Positions 16,436 to 25,510 of a stretch of DNA of 64,000 nt are shown here, one piece after another; position 1 is the first letter of the stretch, and every line of letters starts with the position of its first letter. The DNA comes from JADJNY01 sp046349615 (GTDB taxonomy: Bacteria > Planctomycetota > UBA1135 > GCA-002686595): assembly GCA_046349615.1 (NCBI GenBank), contig JAXMBZ010000005.1:62001-126000 (forward strand), read 5' to 3'. The notes under the pieces are model-generated. The model had not been told where the DNA came from, ran no database searches, and worked only from the letters and a program-made list of their open reading frames with translations. A program made the translations under genes and the position numbers.

Positions 16436-17431
16436 TCATGCGCTGCTCGTCGACGGGCGCGGTTCCGAGGACAGGCCGGGCACGCCGTCGCCGGGGGACA
16501 AGCCGCCGAGCGAGCGATAGACGCGCGCCCAATACGCCGCGCGGACGACGCCCAGGAAGCCGGGCAGCAGGAGCAGCAGCGAGGCGTACAGGAGCTCGAG
16601 CGTCTTCACCACCCACGGCTTGCGCACGAAGAGCAGCAGGAGGAGCGCCGGGGCGAGGCAGCAGATGCCGGTGAGCGAGAACACGAAGACCACGAACGCG
16701 ACGCCCTGCACGAGGATCAGCACGAGGAACGCGAGGAAGTCGACGAGCACCGCCCGCGCCGTCGCCCACGCGTCGTGGCGCGCGATGCGCCAGGCATGGA
16801 GCAGAGCGGAGGCGGTGCCGCGCCGGTTGTGCACGAGGCTCTGCAGGGCGAGCTGGTAGAGCACCGAGAGCACGAAGCCCATCACGAGGACCACCGCGAC
16901 GAACGGGCCGAGGATGAGCGCGGAGACAGCGTTCGCGTCCTCCGTGGCCGCACCGGGCGTCCAACCCCAGTGTTCGAGCAGGTAGAGCGGCGGCGCGAGG
17001 ACGACGAGCGAGGGGATCGCGAGCATCAGCAGGACGAGGAACCACAGCCCCAGCGTGCTCCAACCGAGTCCGCGCCCCGCGCGCCAGACGTCGCGGATCC
17101 GCGGAGTGCGACGCTCGCGCGTGTGCTCGCTCCACGCCTCGGGCGATCCGAGCCGCGCGAGCCCGGCGGTCATGCGCGCGCCGAGCACGGCGAAGAGCAC
17201 GCCGATGCCGATCACGATGCGTCCGCCTTCGGAGACGCCGGTGCCGCGCTTGTAGAGCAGGCTGAGCAGGAGCTCGCCGCCGTTCCCACCGAGGAACGTG
17301 AGCGCGGGATAGAAGAACCCGCAGAGCCAGACGAGTCCCGGGCGGCTGACCTGGCGCGCAGCCGCGCCCATCGCGTCGGTCGCACGCGACAGCGACCACG
17401 GCTCGCCGGGAATCCCGATCAAACTCGACAC
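16436..17431 (-). CDS. Multi-pass inner-membrane protein of unknown function
   Basis: 331 residues beginning at GTG 17431 (VSSLIGIPGEPWSLSRA). I count roughly six hydrophobic stretches, among them ALTFLGGNGGELLLSLLY, IGIGVLFAVLGARMTAGL, WFLVLLMLAIPSLVVLAPPL, GPFVAVVLVMGFVLSVLYQL, AFVVFVFSLTGICCLAPALL and LLYASLLLLLPGFLGVV. An internal amphipathic LHAWRIARHDAWATARAVL segment resembles membrane proteins with YIP1/DUF4013-like folds, but I cannot name the family with confidence. It lies 68 bp downstream of the aminopeptidase gene on the same strand. Confidence 0.6.
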   Translation of the reverse strand: MSSLIGIPGEPWSLSRATDAMGAAARQVSRPGLVWLCGFFYPALTFLGGNGGELLLSLLYKRGTGVSEGGRIVIGIGVLFAVLGARMTAGLARLGSPEAWSEHTRERRTPRIRDVWRAGRGLGWSTLGLWFLVLLMLAIPSLVVLAPPLYLLEHWGWTPGAATEDANAVSALILGPFVAVVLVMGFVLSVLYQLALQSLVHNRRGTASALLHAWRIARHDAWATARAVLVDFLAFLVLILVQGVAFVVFVFSLTGICCLAPALLLLLFVRKPWVVKTLELLYASLLLLLPGFLGVVRAAYWARVYRSLGGLSPGDGVPGLSSEPRPSTSSA

Positions 17432-17499
17432 GCGGGCTCCCTACGCTCGTCGCGCACGGCTCTTTCTCGGTCGCGCTCGGCGCGGGCTCGCATGCTCGC

Positions 17500-18831
17500 T
17501 CAGCGCGCGGCCTTCTCGAGCACGCGCCCCTGGCACGCGGCCTCGACCTCGTCGACGCCCTTCGGGATGCCGTGCGTGAGGCTCTCGCTCCCCGTCGCCG
17601 TCACGAGCACGTCGTCCTCGATGCGGACGCCGATCCCGCGCCAGCGCGCGTCGAGCGTGTCGTCGTCCACGGCGAAGTAGAGGCCGGGTTCGATCGTGAG
17701 CACCATCCCGGGCTCGAGCGGCCGCGACGCGCCGTCCTTCGAGTACGCGCCGCAGTCGTGCACGTCGAGACCGAGCCAGTGGCTCGTCCGGTGCATGTAG
17801 AAGCGCTTGTAGGCTTCGCTCGCGAGCTCCGTCTCGACCGAGCCCTTCAGGACCCCGAGGCGGACGAGCCCGCGCACGAGCACTTCGACCGCGCGATCGT
17901 GGACGTCCGTGAAGCGCACGCCGGGGCGCACGTACGCGATCGCGGCGAGCTGGGCCTCGAGGACGAGCTCGTACACCGCGCGCTGGTCGGGCGAGAAGCG
18001 GCCGTTCACGGGGAACGTGCGCGTCACGTCGCAGGCGTACCAATCGAACTCCGCGCCCGCGTCGATCAGGAGCAGGTCGCCGTCGACGAGCGGCTGGTCG
18101 TTCTCGATGTAGTGCAGGTAGCAGGCGTTCGCGCCGCCCGCGACGATCGGCGTGTACGCGGCGCCGGTGCCGCCGCTCTTGCGGAAGGTGTATTCGAGCA
18201 CGGCGTCGAGCTCGGCCTCGTTCACGCCGGGCTTCGCGCGCTTCATGCACTCGAGGTGCGCCTCGCGCGTGATGCGCGCCGCGCGGCGCATGCGCTCGAG
18301 CTCGTCGGGCGACTTGAAGAGGCGCAGCTCGTGCAGCGTCGGCGCGACGTCGACGAGCTCGGCCGGCGGCGCGACGTTGCCGCGCGCGCTCCAGCGCAGG
18401 CGCGTCGTCGTCTCGAGCAGCCGCGCGTCGCGCACGGGGTCGATCCCCGTGCGGTAGACGATCCGCGCGTGGTTCGCGAGGAGCTTCGGGAGCTCCGCCC
18501 ACAACGTCTCGATCGGGCGCGCCTCGTCGACGCCGAGTGAATCGGGCGCCGCGGCGACGCCGAGCCGACGGCCGGTCCAGATCTCGCGCTCGCGGTCCTT
18601 CTCGCGCAGGAAGAGCACGCTGCGCGGTGCTTCGCCGTCGGCGAGTCCGGGCAGGAGCACGAGGCAGGCGTCGGGCTCGTCGAAGCCGGTGAGCCACCAG
18701 AAGTCGCTGTCCGGCCGGTAGCGATACTCCGCGTCGTGGTTGCGCACCTTGTGCGCCGCGGACGGGATCACGGCGGCGGCGCGCTGCGCGCGGAGGAGCT
18801 CGAGGAAGCGGCGGCGATGGTCGCGGTGCAT
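17500..18831 (-). CDS. pepP: Xaa-Pro aminopeptidase (M24B)
   Basis: Removes N-terminal residues that precede proline. 443 residues in the AMP_N plus M24 arrangement of PepP. The N-terminal domain carries NHDAEYRYRPDSDFWWLTGF and the pita-bread domain follows. The five metal ligands are all visible: Asp257 (LLIDAGAEF), Asp268 (ACDVTRTFP), His351 (RTSHWLGLDVHD), Glu381 (TIEPGLYF) and Glu405 (GVRIEDDVLV), so a dinuclear-metal enzyme should be active. There is no signal peptide, so it is cytoplasmic. It sits between flotillin and the multi-pass membrane protein on the same strand. Confidence 0.95.
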   Translation of the reverse strand: MHRDHRRRFLELLRAQRAAAVIPSAAHKVRNHDAEYRYRPDSDFWWLTGFDEPDACLVLLPGLADGEAPRSVLFLREKDREREIWTGRRLGVAAAPDSLGVDEARPIETLWAELPKLLANHARIVYRTGIDPVRDARLLETTTRLRWSARGNVAPPAELVDVAPTLHELRLFKSPDELERMRRAARITREAHLECMKRAKPGVNEAELDAVLEYTFRKSGGTGAAYTPIVAGGANACYLHYIENDQPLVDGDLLLIDAGAEFDWYACDVTRTFPVNGRFSPDQRAVYELVLEAQLAAIAYVRPGVRFTDVHDRAVEVLVRGLVRLGVLKGSVETELASEAYKRFYMHRTSHWLGLDVHDCGAYSKDGASRPLEPGMVLTIEPGLYFAVDDDTLDARWRGIGVRIEDDVLVTATGSESLTHGIPKGVDEVEAACQGRVLEKAAR

Positions 18832-18968
18832 GGGGCGAGGGAGAGGCTACCCGGCCGCGGCGGGGGAGGAAAAGGGCGCCGCGGGTCGAAGGTGAGCGAG
18901 GAGCCGTTTGGAAACGACGCGGGGCGGCCGCGACGCCGCCCCGCGCGAACTCGGACGTGCGAAGCGGG

Positions 18969-20600
18969 TCAGCCCTTCTTCGCCGCGCTCTCCGCCGCGC
19001 CGTCCGCGGACTTCACGCCCTCGTCGACGAGCTTCCCGAAGTACTCGGGCATCTGCACGCCGCCGATGTCCTTCATCATCTGCATCGTCGGCGGGAGCGC
19101 GCCCGCGATGCCGCGGAGGAAGTTCGCCGTCGCGTTCTTGCCGTCCGCGCCGCCGCCGTCCCACACGACGATCTTGTCGAACTTGATGTTCGAGATCGCC
19201 TGCGCCGCGGTCTTCGAGAGGCCGTCGATGTGCTCGAGCATGAGCATCTGGAACGCCTGCTGCGAGCCTCCGCAGCTCTCGACGATGCGCTTCAAGCCCT
19301 CGCCCTTCTTCGCGAGCATCTCGTACTGGCCGCGCGCTTCCGCTTCGAGTCGCGCGTAGATCGCGGCCGCTTCGCCTTGCGCCTCGATGCGGCGCCGTTC
19401 GGCCGCGGCCTCGGCGTCGACGATGATCTGCGCCTTGACGGCCTTCGCGACGGCTTCGAGCTCGGCGCGCTTCTCGGCCTCGACCTTGGCTGCCTGTGCT
19501 TCGGCGGCGCGCGCCTGCGCCTTGTACTGGGCTTCGAGCACGGCGGCCTGCGCTTCGCGCTGGCGCGTCTCGCCGATCTGGTACGCCTCGGCCTCGCGCA
19601 CGCGCAGCTCGGCGTTCGCGCCCGCGATGTCGGCCTTCGACTTGTTCTCGCCGCTGACCGCTTTGGCGTTCGCGTCGGCGACGGAGATGCGCATCGTCTG
19701 CTCGGCGGCGCGCACCTGCATTTCCTGCTCGAACGCGGCCTTCTGCTGGCCGATCTGGCGTTCCTTCTCGAGCTCGGCAAGGCGCACGGCGCGTTCGCGC
19801 TCGGCGGTCTTCGTGCCGATGTCGCGCGACTTCTCGTTGTTCGCGACCTCGATCGCCTGGTCGCGCGACGCTTCCGCGACGCCGATCGCGCCGCGCTTGA
19901 CCTGCTGCGCGACGTCGATCTCGGCCTGCTGGATCGCCTCGGAGGCGGCCTTCTTGCCGATCGCCTCGATGTAGCCCGACTCGTCCGTGATGTCCTTGAT
20001 GTTCACGTTGATCAGCACGAGGCCGATCTTCTTGAGCTCGGGCTCCAGGTTGCTCTGGATCTTGTTCAAGAACGTGTCGCGGTCGCGGTTGATCTCGTCG
20101 ATGCGCATCGACGCGATCACCTGGCGGAGCTGGCCGAAGATCATGTCTTCCGCCTGCTTCACCACGGCCTGCGTCGGGAGCCCGAGCAGACGGATCGCGG
20201 CGTTCGTCATCGTCTCCTCGTCCGTGCCGATCGCGACGGTGAAGACGCTCGGCACGCTGACGCGGATGTTCTCGATCGAGAGCGCGCCCGAGAGCGGGAT
20301 CTCGATCTGCACCGGGTCGAGCGCGAGGTACTCGTAGTTCTGCACCAGCGGCCACACGAACGCGCCGCCGCCGTGGAGGCACTTCGCGGAGCGGCCCGCG
20401 CCCGTCTTGCCGTAGATCACGAGGATGCGGTTCGACGGGCAGCGCTTGTAGCGCCGCGCGAGGACGAGCACGAACGTGAAGACGATGATCGCGAGGGCGA
20501 CGATGCCCAGGACGAGCACGAGCGTGCTCTTCGTGTCGTCGTCGATGAGCGGCTGCTGCGTCGCCGCGCCGCGCTGGAGGATCCAAGAGAGGGGAAGCAT
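18969..20600 (-). CDS. Flotillin-family SPFH membrane scaffold protein
   Basis: 543 residues. One membrane segment lies near the N-terminus (about 25-47, STLVLVLGIVALAIIVFTFVL). An SPFH domain follows (about 65-260: RILVIYGKTG, GGAFVWPLVQNYEYLALDP, RVSVPSVFTVAIGT). A long Glu/Ala-rich coiled coil (about 225-440, with repeated AEAxAxK and AERRRIEAQGEA) comes next, then a Gly-rich C-terminal region. This is the YqiK/FloT-type architecture that organises membrane microdomains. The NfeD/YqiJ-like gene lies 40 bp upstream on the same strand, the conserved partnership, which supports the call. Confidence 0.93.
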   Translation of the reverse strand: MLPLSWILQRGAATQQPLIDDDTKSTLVLVLGIVALAIIVFTFVLVLARRYKRCPSNRILVIYGKTGAGRSAKCLHGGGAFVWPLVQNYEYLALDPVQIEIPLSGALSIENIRVSVPSVFTVAIGTDEETMTNAAIRLLGLPTQAVVKQAEDMIFGQLRQVIASMRIDEINRDRDTFLNKIQSNLEPELKKIGLVLINVNIKDITDESGYIEAIGKKAASEAIQQAEIDVAQQVKRGAIGVAEASRDQAIEVANNEKSRDIGTKTAERERAVRLAELEKERQIGQQKAAFEQEMQVRAAEQTMRISVADANAKAVSGENKSKADIAGANAELRVREAEAYQIGETRQREAQAAVLEAQYKAQARAAEAQAAKVEAEKRAELEAVAKAVKAQIIVDAEAAAERRRIEAQGEAAAIYARLEAEARGQYEMLAKKGEGLKRIVESCGGSQQAFQMLMLEHIDGLSKTAAQAISNIKFDKIVVWDGGGADGKNATANFLRGIAGALPPTMQMMKDIGGVQMPEYFGKLVDEGVKSADGAAESAAKKG

Positions 20601-20640
20601 GGGGATGGGGTCACTTTCTCGTGCTCTAGGGCGGCGCGCC

Positions 20641-21216
20641 TCAGGCGAGCTCGACCTCGAACGTGTCTTCGGTGATCTGGCGGACGATCTTCACTTCGGC
20701 GCCGGTCGGGATCTCCGTGCCCTTCGTCGACGCGGCGTACTCCTGCGTGCGACCTTGGATCGAGACGGTGATCTTGCCCTTGCCGGCGTTCTGCGCCGGG
20801 ATCTTCAGGTAGACGCGCGCGACGCGGCCGACGGCGTTCTTCGGGTCGAGGTTGCCTTGGGCGTAGAGCGCGCGCTGCAGGCTGAAGAGCCAGGCGACGA
20901 ACACGAGCATCACGAGCCCCGCAGCCGTCGCGCTGCCGAGCGTCGCGAGCGAACTCCACCCCCGCGCTGCGCCGAACATCCCCGTGAGTCCGAAGAAGCA
21001 GAGGAACGCGGCGACGCTGCGGATCGAGATGAGCCCGAACCCGGTGTCGTGGCCCGTCGGCTCGCCGCTGTCGGAAACTCCGATGTCCGGCGCCGCGTCG
21101 ACGTGAGGGACGTCGTGATCGCCGCCGCCCGTGAAGAGCAGGACGGTCTGGATCAAAAGCACGACTCCGCCGGCGACGGCGCAGCCCACGTACACGGTTT
21201 GGATCGACCAGTCCAT
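20641..21216 (-). CDS. NfeD/YqiJ-like membrane protein, flotillin partner
   Basis: 191 residues: an N-terminal membrane helix (VGCAVAGGVVLLIQTVLLF), a polar loop, two more hydrophobic segments around 67-115 (SVAAFLCFFGLTGMFG, AAGLVMLVFVAWLFSL), and a C-terminal OB-fold-like beta domain (VGRVARVYLKIPAQNAGKGKI, GAEVKIVRQITEDTFEVEL). Membrane helices plus an OB tail is the NfeD/YqiJ pattern. Such proteins are encoded next to flotillins and are thought to act with them in membrane organisation. The gene ends 40 bp before flotillin starts. Confidence 0.85.
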   Translation of the reverse strand: MDWSIQTVYVGCAVAGGVVLLIQTVLLFTGGGDHDVPHVDAAPDIGVSDSGEPTGHDTGFGLISIRSVAAFLCFFGLTGMFGAARGWSSLATLGSATAAGLVMLVFVAWLFSLQRALYAQGNLDPKNAVGRVARVYLKIPAQNAGKGKITVSIQGRTQEYAASTKGTEIPTGAEVKIVRQITEDTFEVELA

Positions 21217-21283
21217 CGAGCGTCTCCCGTCGACGGTCGGGTCCGTCGCAGGCGCAGAGCCTACTCGGCCCCGCCGTCCGCAT

Positions 21284-22426
21284 TCAACGTCGGTCGCCGC
21301 GGAGCGCGAAATGCTCGAGCGCGGAGACGAGCCACGCGAGCTTCTCCTGCTGGGTTTCCGCGAGCGTGAGGTCGACGACGACGCCGCCGGGCGGAACCGT
21401 GCCGACTTCCGCGACCGCGCACGCGATCCCGAGCTCGGGGAGCGCGAGCTCCTTCGCGAGCGCGGCGTACGTCGCGCGCCGCGGATCGTCCTTCGCGAGC
21501 ACGATCCACACGCCGTGCTCGCGCACCGCGGCGGGGAGTTCGTCGGGGGCGCGCGTCGGCCACTTCGGGTCCTTCGGCTCGAAGCGCGCGAAGAGCACGT
21601 GCGGTTCCTCGCCCTCCTTCACCTCGACGACGAGCGGCGCGCCGACCGTGGGTTGCTTGTCCCAGTCGACGTACTCCGCGCCGACGCCGTAGTCCTCGAC
21701 CCGCGGGAGCTCGAGCGCGACGCGCGCGGGCGGACCGGAGAGATGGCGCACCTCCGCCTGGACGCCTTCGTGTTCGACGGAGAGCGTGAGCTCGATCCGC
21801 GTCGCGCCGAGCTCGAGCCCGACGACGTGGAACGCGCGGCGCTCGCCCTCGACCGTCGGTGCGGGCGGGAGCGCGGGCCGGAGCACCGTTCCGGCGGCGA
21901 GCGGCTGCGGGCGTCCACCGCGCGCGAGCGGCGTCCCCGCCGGGACCCCGGGCGCGAAGCGCGGGAGGAGCGCGGCGAAGAGCGCGCGATCGCTCGCGAC
22001 GTGCGCGAAGTGCTCGTTCGCGTCGCGGTAGCGTCCCTGCTCGAGCGCGACGAGCGCGAGCACGGCCCTCGCGCGGGCGTCGCTCGGGTTCGCGCGCACG
22101 GCGATCAGTGCCGCGCGCCAACGCGCCCAGGTCGTCGACTCCTGGAGCGCTCCCCCGGTGAGGCCGGGCGCCGTGCGCTCGTTCGACTTCGAAGCCCCGC
22201 CGAAGCCCTCGGGCGCGGCTGCGGGCTCGACGTCGACCGGGAGCGCCGCGAGCGCGTCGCGCACCGGGCCCGAGGGGAACTCGAGCGTCATCCCCGCCGA
22301 CTTCGGAGCCGTCTCCGCCGGGCTCCCCGTGCGTTCCTGCGCGCTCGGAGGCCGCGGCGCGACGGTCGGCCGCGCCGGCACGGAGGGGGACAGAGCGAGC
22401 GCGAGCGCGAGGAGGCCGAGCGACAT
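21284..22426 (-). CDS. Secreted protein of unknown function with a TPR-like stretch
   Basis: 380 residues. A hydrophobic N-terminus (LGLLALALALSPSVPARP) suggests export and is followed by a Pro/Ala-rich low-complexity region to about 70. Residues about 95-140 (WRAALIAVRANPSDARARAVLALVALEQGRYRDANEHFAHVA) resemble a tetratricopeptide helix pair. The C-terminal half is beta-rich with no recognised fold. The gene is 67 bp upstream of the NfeD-like gene on the same strand and could be part of that transcript; it is divergent from the Trm112-like gene. Confidence 0.5.
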   Translation of the reverse strand: MSLGLLALALALSPSVPARPTVAPRPPSAQERTGSPAETAPKSAGMTLEFPSGPVRDALAALPVDVEPAAAPEGFGGASKSNERTAPGLTGGALQESTTWARWRAALIAVRANPSDARARAVLALVALEQGRYRDANEHFAHVASDRALFAALLPRFAPGVPAGTPLARGGRPQPLAAGTVLRPALPPAPTVEGERRAFHVVGLELGATRIELTLSVEHEGVQAEVRHLSGPPARVALELPRVEDYGVGAEYVDWDKQPTVGAPLVVEVKEGEEPHVLFARFEPKDPKWPTRAPDELPAAVREHGVWIVLAKDDPRRATYAALAKELALPELGIACAVAEVGTVPPGGVVVDLTLAETQQEKLAWLVSALEHFALRGDRR

Positions 22427-22503
22427 GCCCGGAGGCTCCGCTCGCGTCTCGCGGCTGTCAAGCGCTTGAGCCCGGAGCGCCGCTCGGACATCCTGTGCGC
22501 TCC

Positions 22504-22755
22504 ATGGCCGCCATCGACAAGGACCTGCTCGCCATCCTGATCTGCCCCGAGAGCCACCAGCCGCTCGCGGAGGCGTCGAGCGAGCTCCTCACGCGCGTCA
22601 ACGACCGCATTCGAACAGGCGGCGCGAAGAACGTCGGCGGCGCCGACGTGAAGGACCCGCTCGAGGCGGCACTCGTCCGCGCCGACGGGAAGCGCGTGTA
22701 CCCGATCCGCGACGGCATCCCGCTGCTCCTCGTCGACGAGGGGCTCGCGCTCTGA
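22504..22755 (+). CDS. Trm112/UPF0434-like small protein
   Basis: 83 residues with the Trm112 core: MAAIDKDLLAILICPESHQPL near the N-terminus and the C-terminal KRVYPIRDGIPLLLVDEGLAL, typical of the YcaR/Trm112 family. In eukaryotes and archaea Trm112 activates methyltransferases; the bacterial role is unclear. One Cys of the usual zinc site is present (LICPES) but its partners are not obvious, so a zinc-free version is likely. ATG 22504 is preferred over the in-frame ATG three codons earlier. The EboE-like gene starts 26 bp after its stop. Confidence 0.8.
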   Translation: MAAIDKDLLAILICPESHQPLAEASSELLTRVNDRIRTGGAKNVGGADVKDPLEAALVRADGKRVYPIRDGIPLLLVDEGLAL

Positions 22756-22780
22756 GCGCGGTCCCTCCCGGAGCGCGCGC

Positions 22781-24112
22781 GTGGACTGGCGTCCGAACGT
22801 CGACGACGGACGGCGGCTCCGCCTCGGGTACGGCCTCAACCTGCACGCGCCGCGGACGCTCGCGGAGCTCGAGGACGGCCTCACCGCGGTCACGCTCCCG
22901 TTGCGCGCGCGCGTCGCGCCGAACGCGCGCTTCGGCGTCGGGATGTACCTGCCCGCGGAGCTCGCGCACGCACTCGATCCCGCGCGCGATGCGCACGCGC
23001 TCGAACCGCTCGCCGCGTTCCTCGTCGAGCACGCGCTCGATCCGTTCACGTTCAACGCGTTCCCGTACGAGCGCTTCCAGTCGGACGGATTGAAGGAGCG
23101 CGTCTTCGCGCCCGCCTGGTGGGAGCGCGCGCGGCTCGACTACACGCTCGCCGTCGCGCGGATCGCGGTCGAGCTCGCGGCGCGCGGAGCGAGTGGAGGT
23201 GCGGCGCGCGATGCGGGCCGACACGTCTCGATCTCGACGCACTGCGGGCAGTTCGGCGCGTTCGTCGAAGGGAGCGCGAACGAGCTCGCCGCGATCGCGC
23301 ACTTCGCGCGCGCGGCGCTCGAGCTCGCGCGGCTCGAGGACGCGCGCGGCGTGCGCGTCGTGCTCGCGCTCGAACCCGAGCCGCGGTCGGCGTGCAACGA
23401 CCTCGCGGCGCTCGCGCGCTTCCGCCCGCGGCTCCTCGAGCGCGGAGCACGCTTCCTCGCGCGCGAGCACGCCGTCGCGTCGTCGCGCGCCGAAACGCTC
23501 CTCGCGCGGCACGTCGGCGCGTGCGTCGACGCCTGCCACGCCGCAGTCGAGTTCGAGGACGCGTCGACCGCGGGCCGCGGCACCGGCGCGCTCGCGAAGC
23601 TCCAGTTCACGAGTGCGCTCGTCGTCCGCGAGCCGGCGACGAACGCGCGCGGACGAGCCGCGCTGCTCGCGCTCGACGAGCCGCGCTTCCTGCACCAGGT
23701 CACGGGGCGCCGCGGCGCGGAACTCCTGCGCGCGCGCGACCTCGGCGAGCTCTCCACGGGCCTCGAGCGCTGGCTCGCGTGCGACGAATGGCGCTGCCAC
23801 TTCCACGTGCCGGTCGACCTCGAGGAGGCGCGCGACGAGCGCGGCGCGCCGCTCGGGCTCGCGACGACGCGCGGGTTCGCGGACGCGGTGCTCGAGCGCG
23901 TGCTCGGCTCTCAGGGCGCGGGGCATGGCGGCGCGGGCGGCGACCTCGGCGAGCTCCACCTCGAGATCGAGACGTACACCTGGGACGTGCTCCCCGCCTT
24001 CGCGCGCCCGGGAGGGGACGCGAGCGACCGGCTGGTCGAGGGCCTCGCACGCGAGTACGCACACGTCGCGAGCGTGCTCGCGCGGGCCGGCTGGACGCCG
24101 GCGGGCGGCTGA
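22781..24112 (+). CDS. eboE: EboE-like metabolite-traffic TIM-barrel protein
   Basis: 443 residues from GTG 22781. The pattern matches EboE, a sugar-isomerase-like TIM barrel of the ebo cluster: LGYGLNLHAPRTLAELEDGL, FGVGMYLPAELA, TFNAFPYERFQSDGLKERVF with YTLAVARIAVEL, SISTHCGQFG, ALEPEPRSACND, GACVDACHAAVEFED, KLQFTSAL, LDEPRFLHQVTG, CHFHVPVDLEE and HLEIETYTWDVLP. In cyanobacteria and algae the ebo genes are proposed to move or finish a metabolite precursor (eustigmatophyte/scytonemin contexts). The other ebo genes are not in this window, so this is an orphan or the cluster is split. The exact reaction is unknown. Confidence 0.8.
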   Translation: MDWRPNVDDGRRLRLGYGLNLHAPRTLAELEDGLTAVTLPLRARVAPNARFGVGMYLPAELAHALDPARDAHALEPLAAFLVEHALDPFTFNAFPYERFQSDGLKERVFAPAWWERARLDYTLAVARIAVELAARGASGGAARDAGRHVSISTHCGQFGAFVEGSANELAAIAHFARAALELARLEDARGVRVVLALEPEPRSACNDLAALARFRPRLLERGARFLAREHAVASSRAETLLARHVGACVDACHAAVEFEDASTAGRGTGALAKLQFTSALVVREPATNARGRAALLALDEPRFLHQVTGRRGAELLRARDLGELSTGLERWLACDEWRCHFHVPVDLEEARDERGAPLGLATTRGFADAVLERVLGSQGAGHGGAGGDLGELHLEIETYTWDVLPAFARPGGDASDRLVEGLAREYAHVASVLARAGWTPAGG

Positions 24113-24134
24113 GGGAAAGGGGCCTCCGGCGGGG

Positions 24135-24163
24135 TTGACAGCCCCCGGGTGGGACAGTACTTT
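24135..24163 (+). promoter_or_regulatory. Promoter of tRNA-Glu
   Basis: Perfect TTGACA at 24135-24140, 17-bp spacer, TACTTT at 24158-24163, followed by TCCCGCCC. The tRNA begins 52 nt later. Same -10 and spacing as the tRNA-Lys(CTT) promoter. Confidence 0.7.
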
Positions 24164-24215
24164 TCCCGCCCTCTTCGCGGCAGGCCGACGCGGAGACGTC
24201 TCCGACGAACACGGC

Positions 24216-24290
24216 GGTCCCATCGTCTAGCCCGGCCTAGGACACCAGGTTTTCATCCTGGCGACAGGGGTTCAAATCCCCTTGGGATCA
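24216..24290 (+). tRNA. tRNA-Glu (anticodon TTC)
   Basis: 75-nt cloverleaf. The acceptor GGTCCCA pairs with TGGGATC, the anticodon stem CCAGG/CCTGG holds the loop TTTTCAT (anticodon TTC), and the T arm is AGGGG TTCAAAT CCCCT. The D loop is somewhat enlarged. CCA follows the discriminator at 24291-24293. Confidence 0.96.
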
Positions 24291-24376
24291 CCATCCAAGC
24301 GGGCGGTGTCGACCTCGGTCGGCGCCGCCCGCTTTCTTTCCCGCTCCCTTTCTCCCTCCATGGGGTCGCGCCCTCG

Positions 24377-25051
24377 ATGGACACGCTGATCGTCATGGCC
24401 AAGGCTCCGCGGGCGGGCGTCGCGAAGACGCGCCTCGCCGCGGCGCGCGAGGTCGGTCCGGACGGCGCGGCGCGGATCGCGGCGGCGCTCCTCGAGGACA
24501 CGCTCCGGACGGCGCGCGCCTTCGTCCACGCGGCGGGGGAGCGCGAGCTCGTCCTCGCCTTCGCGCCCGACGACGAACGCGCGTGGTTCGCCTCCGCGGC
24601 GCCGGATGCGCGCCTCCTCGAGCAGGGCGCGGGCACGCTCACGCCTCGGCTCGTGCGCGCGACGCGCGACGCGTTCGAGCGCGGCGCACGGCGCGTCGTC
24701 GTCGTCGGGACGGACGCGCCCGAGTTGTCGGTGAACGACCTCGAGCGCGCGTTCGAGGCGCTCGCGCGGCGCGCGGTCGTGCTCGGGCCGAGCGCGGACG
24801 GCGGGTACTGGCTCGTCGGGCTCGCGCGCGCGTGCGACGCGCTCTTCGAGGGCGTGCCGTGGAGCACGGCGCAGGTCCTCGCCTCGACGCGCGCGCGCGC
24901 GGCGGAGCTCGGGCTCGAGGTCGAGCTCCAGGACCTCCACTTCGACGTCGACGAGCCCGCGGACCTCGCGCGCGCAAAACGATGGCTCGCTTCGACGGCG
25001 GTGGAGCGCGCGCCCGCGCTGCGCGCCGAACTCACGCGCCTTCGGACCTGA
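24377..25051 (+). CDS. TIGR04282/DUF2064-family glycosyltransferase
   Basis: 224 residues of a GT-A nucleotidyl/glycosyltransferase fold. MAKAPRAGVAKTRLAA at the start is the family nucleotide-binding loop. VVVVGTDAPELS supplies the DxD-like acidic site and VLGPSADGGYWLVGL the second signature; WSTAQVL and the C-terminal FDVDEPADLARA also match. Related proteins are annotated as arsenosugar-biosynthesis glycosyltransferases, but no arsenic genes are nearby, so the substrate is open. ATG 24377 is chosen because the conserved loop begins there. It lies 86 bp after tRNA-Glu and ends close to the convergent metallopeptidase gene. Confidence 0.85.
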   Translation: MDTLIVMAKAPRAGVAKTRLAAAREVGPDGAARIAAALLEDTLRTARAFVHAAGERELVLAFAPDDERAWFASAAPDARLLEQGAGTLTPRLVRATRDAFERGARRVVVVGTDAPELSVNDLERAFEALARRAVVLGPSADGGYWLVGLARACDALFEGVPWSTAQVLASTRARAAELGLEVELQDLHFDVDEPADLARAKRWLASTAVERAPALRAELTRLRT

Positions 25052-25510
25052 CGCGAACGGCGCTGCTCAGAGTCCGTGCGCTTCGAAGCCGCCGAGCAGC
25101 TCTTGCTGGTGCGGGGTCGGCGTCAGCGGGTTCGCGTCGTCGTCGTCGAGCACGAGCCAGCGCCGCTTGATCCCCGGGTGGATCGCGAACTCCGGGTACG
25201 TCGAGCACCAGGCGCGAAAGAGCGCGTTCGCGATCGACGCGCCGGTCGTCGCGCCGTGCACCGCGACGAGCCGTGCGCGGACCTGCCAGAGCGCGCCCAG
25301 GACGACCTCGCCCTTCTTGTGCGGGTCCCCGAGGAACTGGTCCGCGTAGCTCGCGTACTGCCTGCAGGTCTCGCCGGAGCGCGCGCACGTCTCCGCCGAA
25401 CAAAAGTAGGGGAAGAGCTCGGGTTGACCGGTCACGTAGGTCGCCCAGACGTCCGCCAGGCCTTCGTTGAACGCGCTCGGGGCCTCGATGCCGAAGTCGA
25501 GGTCGTTCAT

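Noticed and set aside
24377..25051. Arsenosugar biosynthesis locus
   Set aside because: Only the DUF2064 glycosyltransferase is present; no ars methyltransferase, radical SAM or arsenic-regulator gene nearby.
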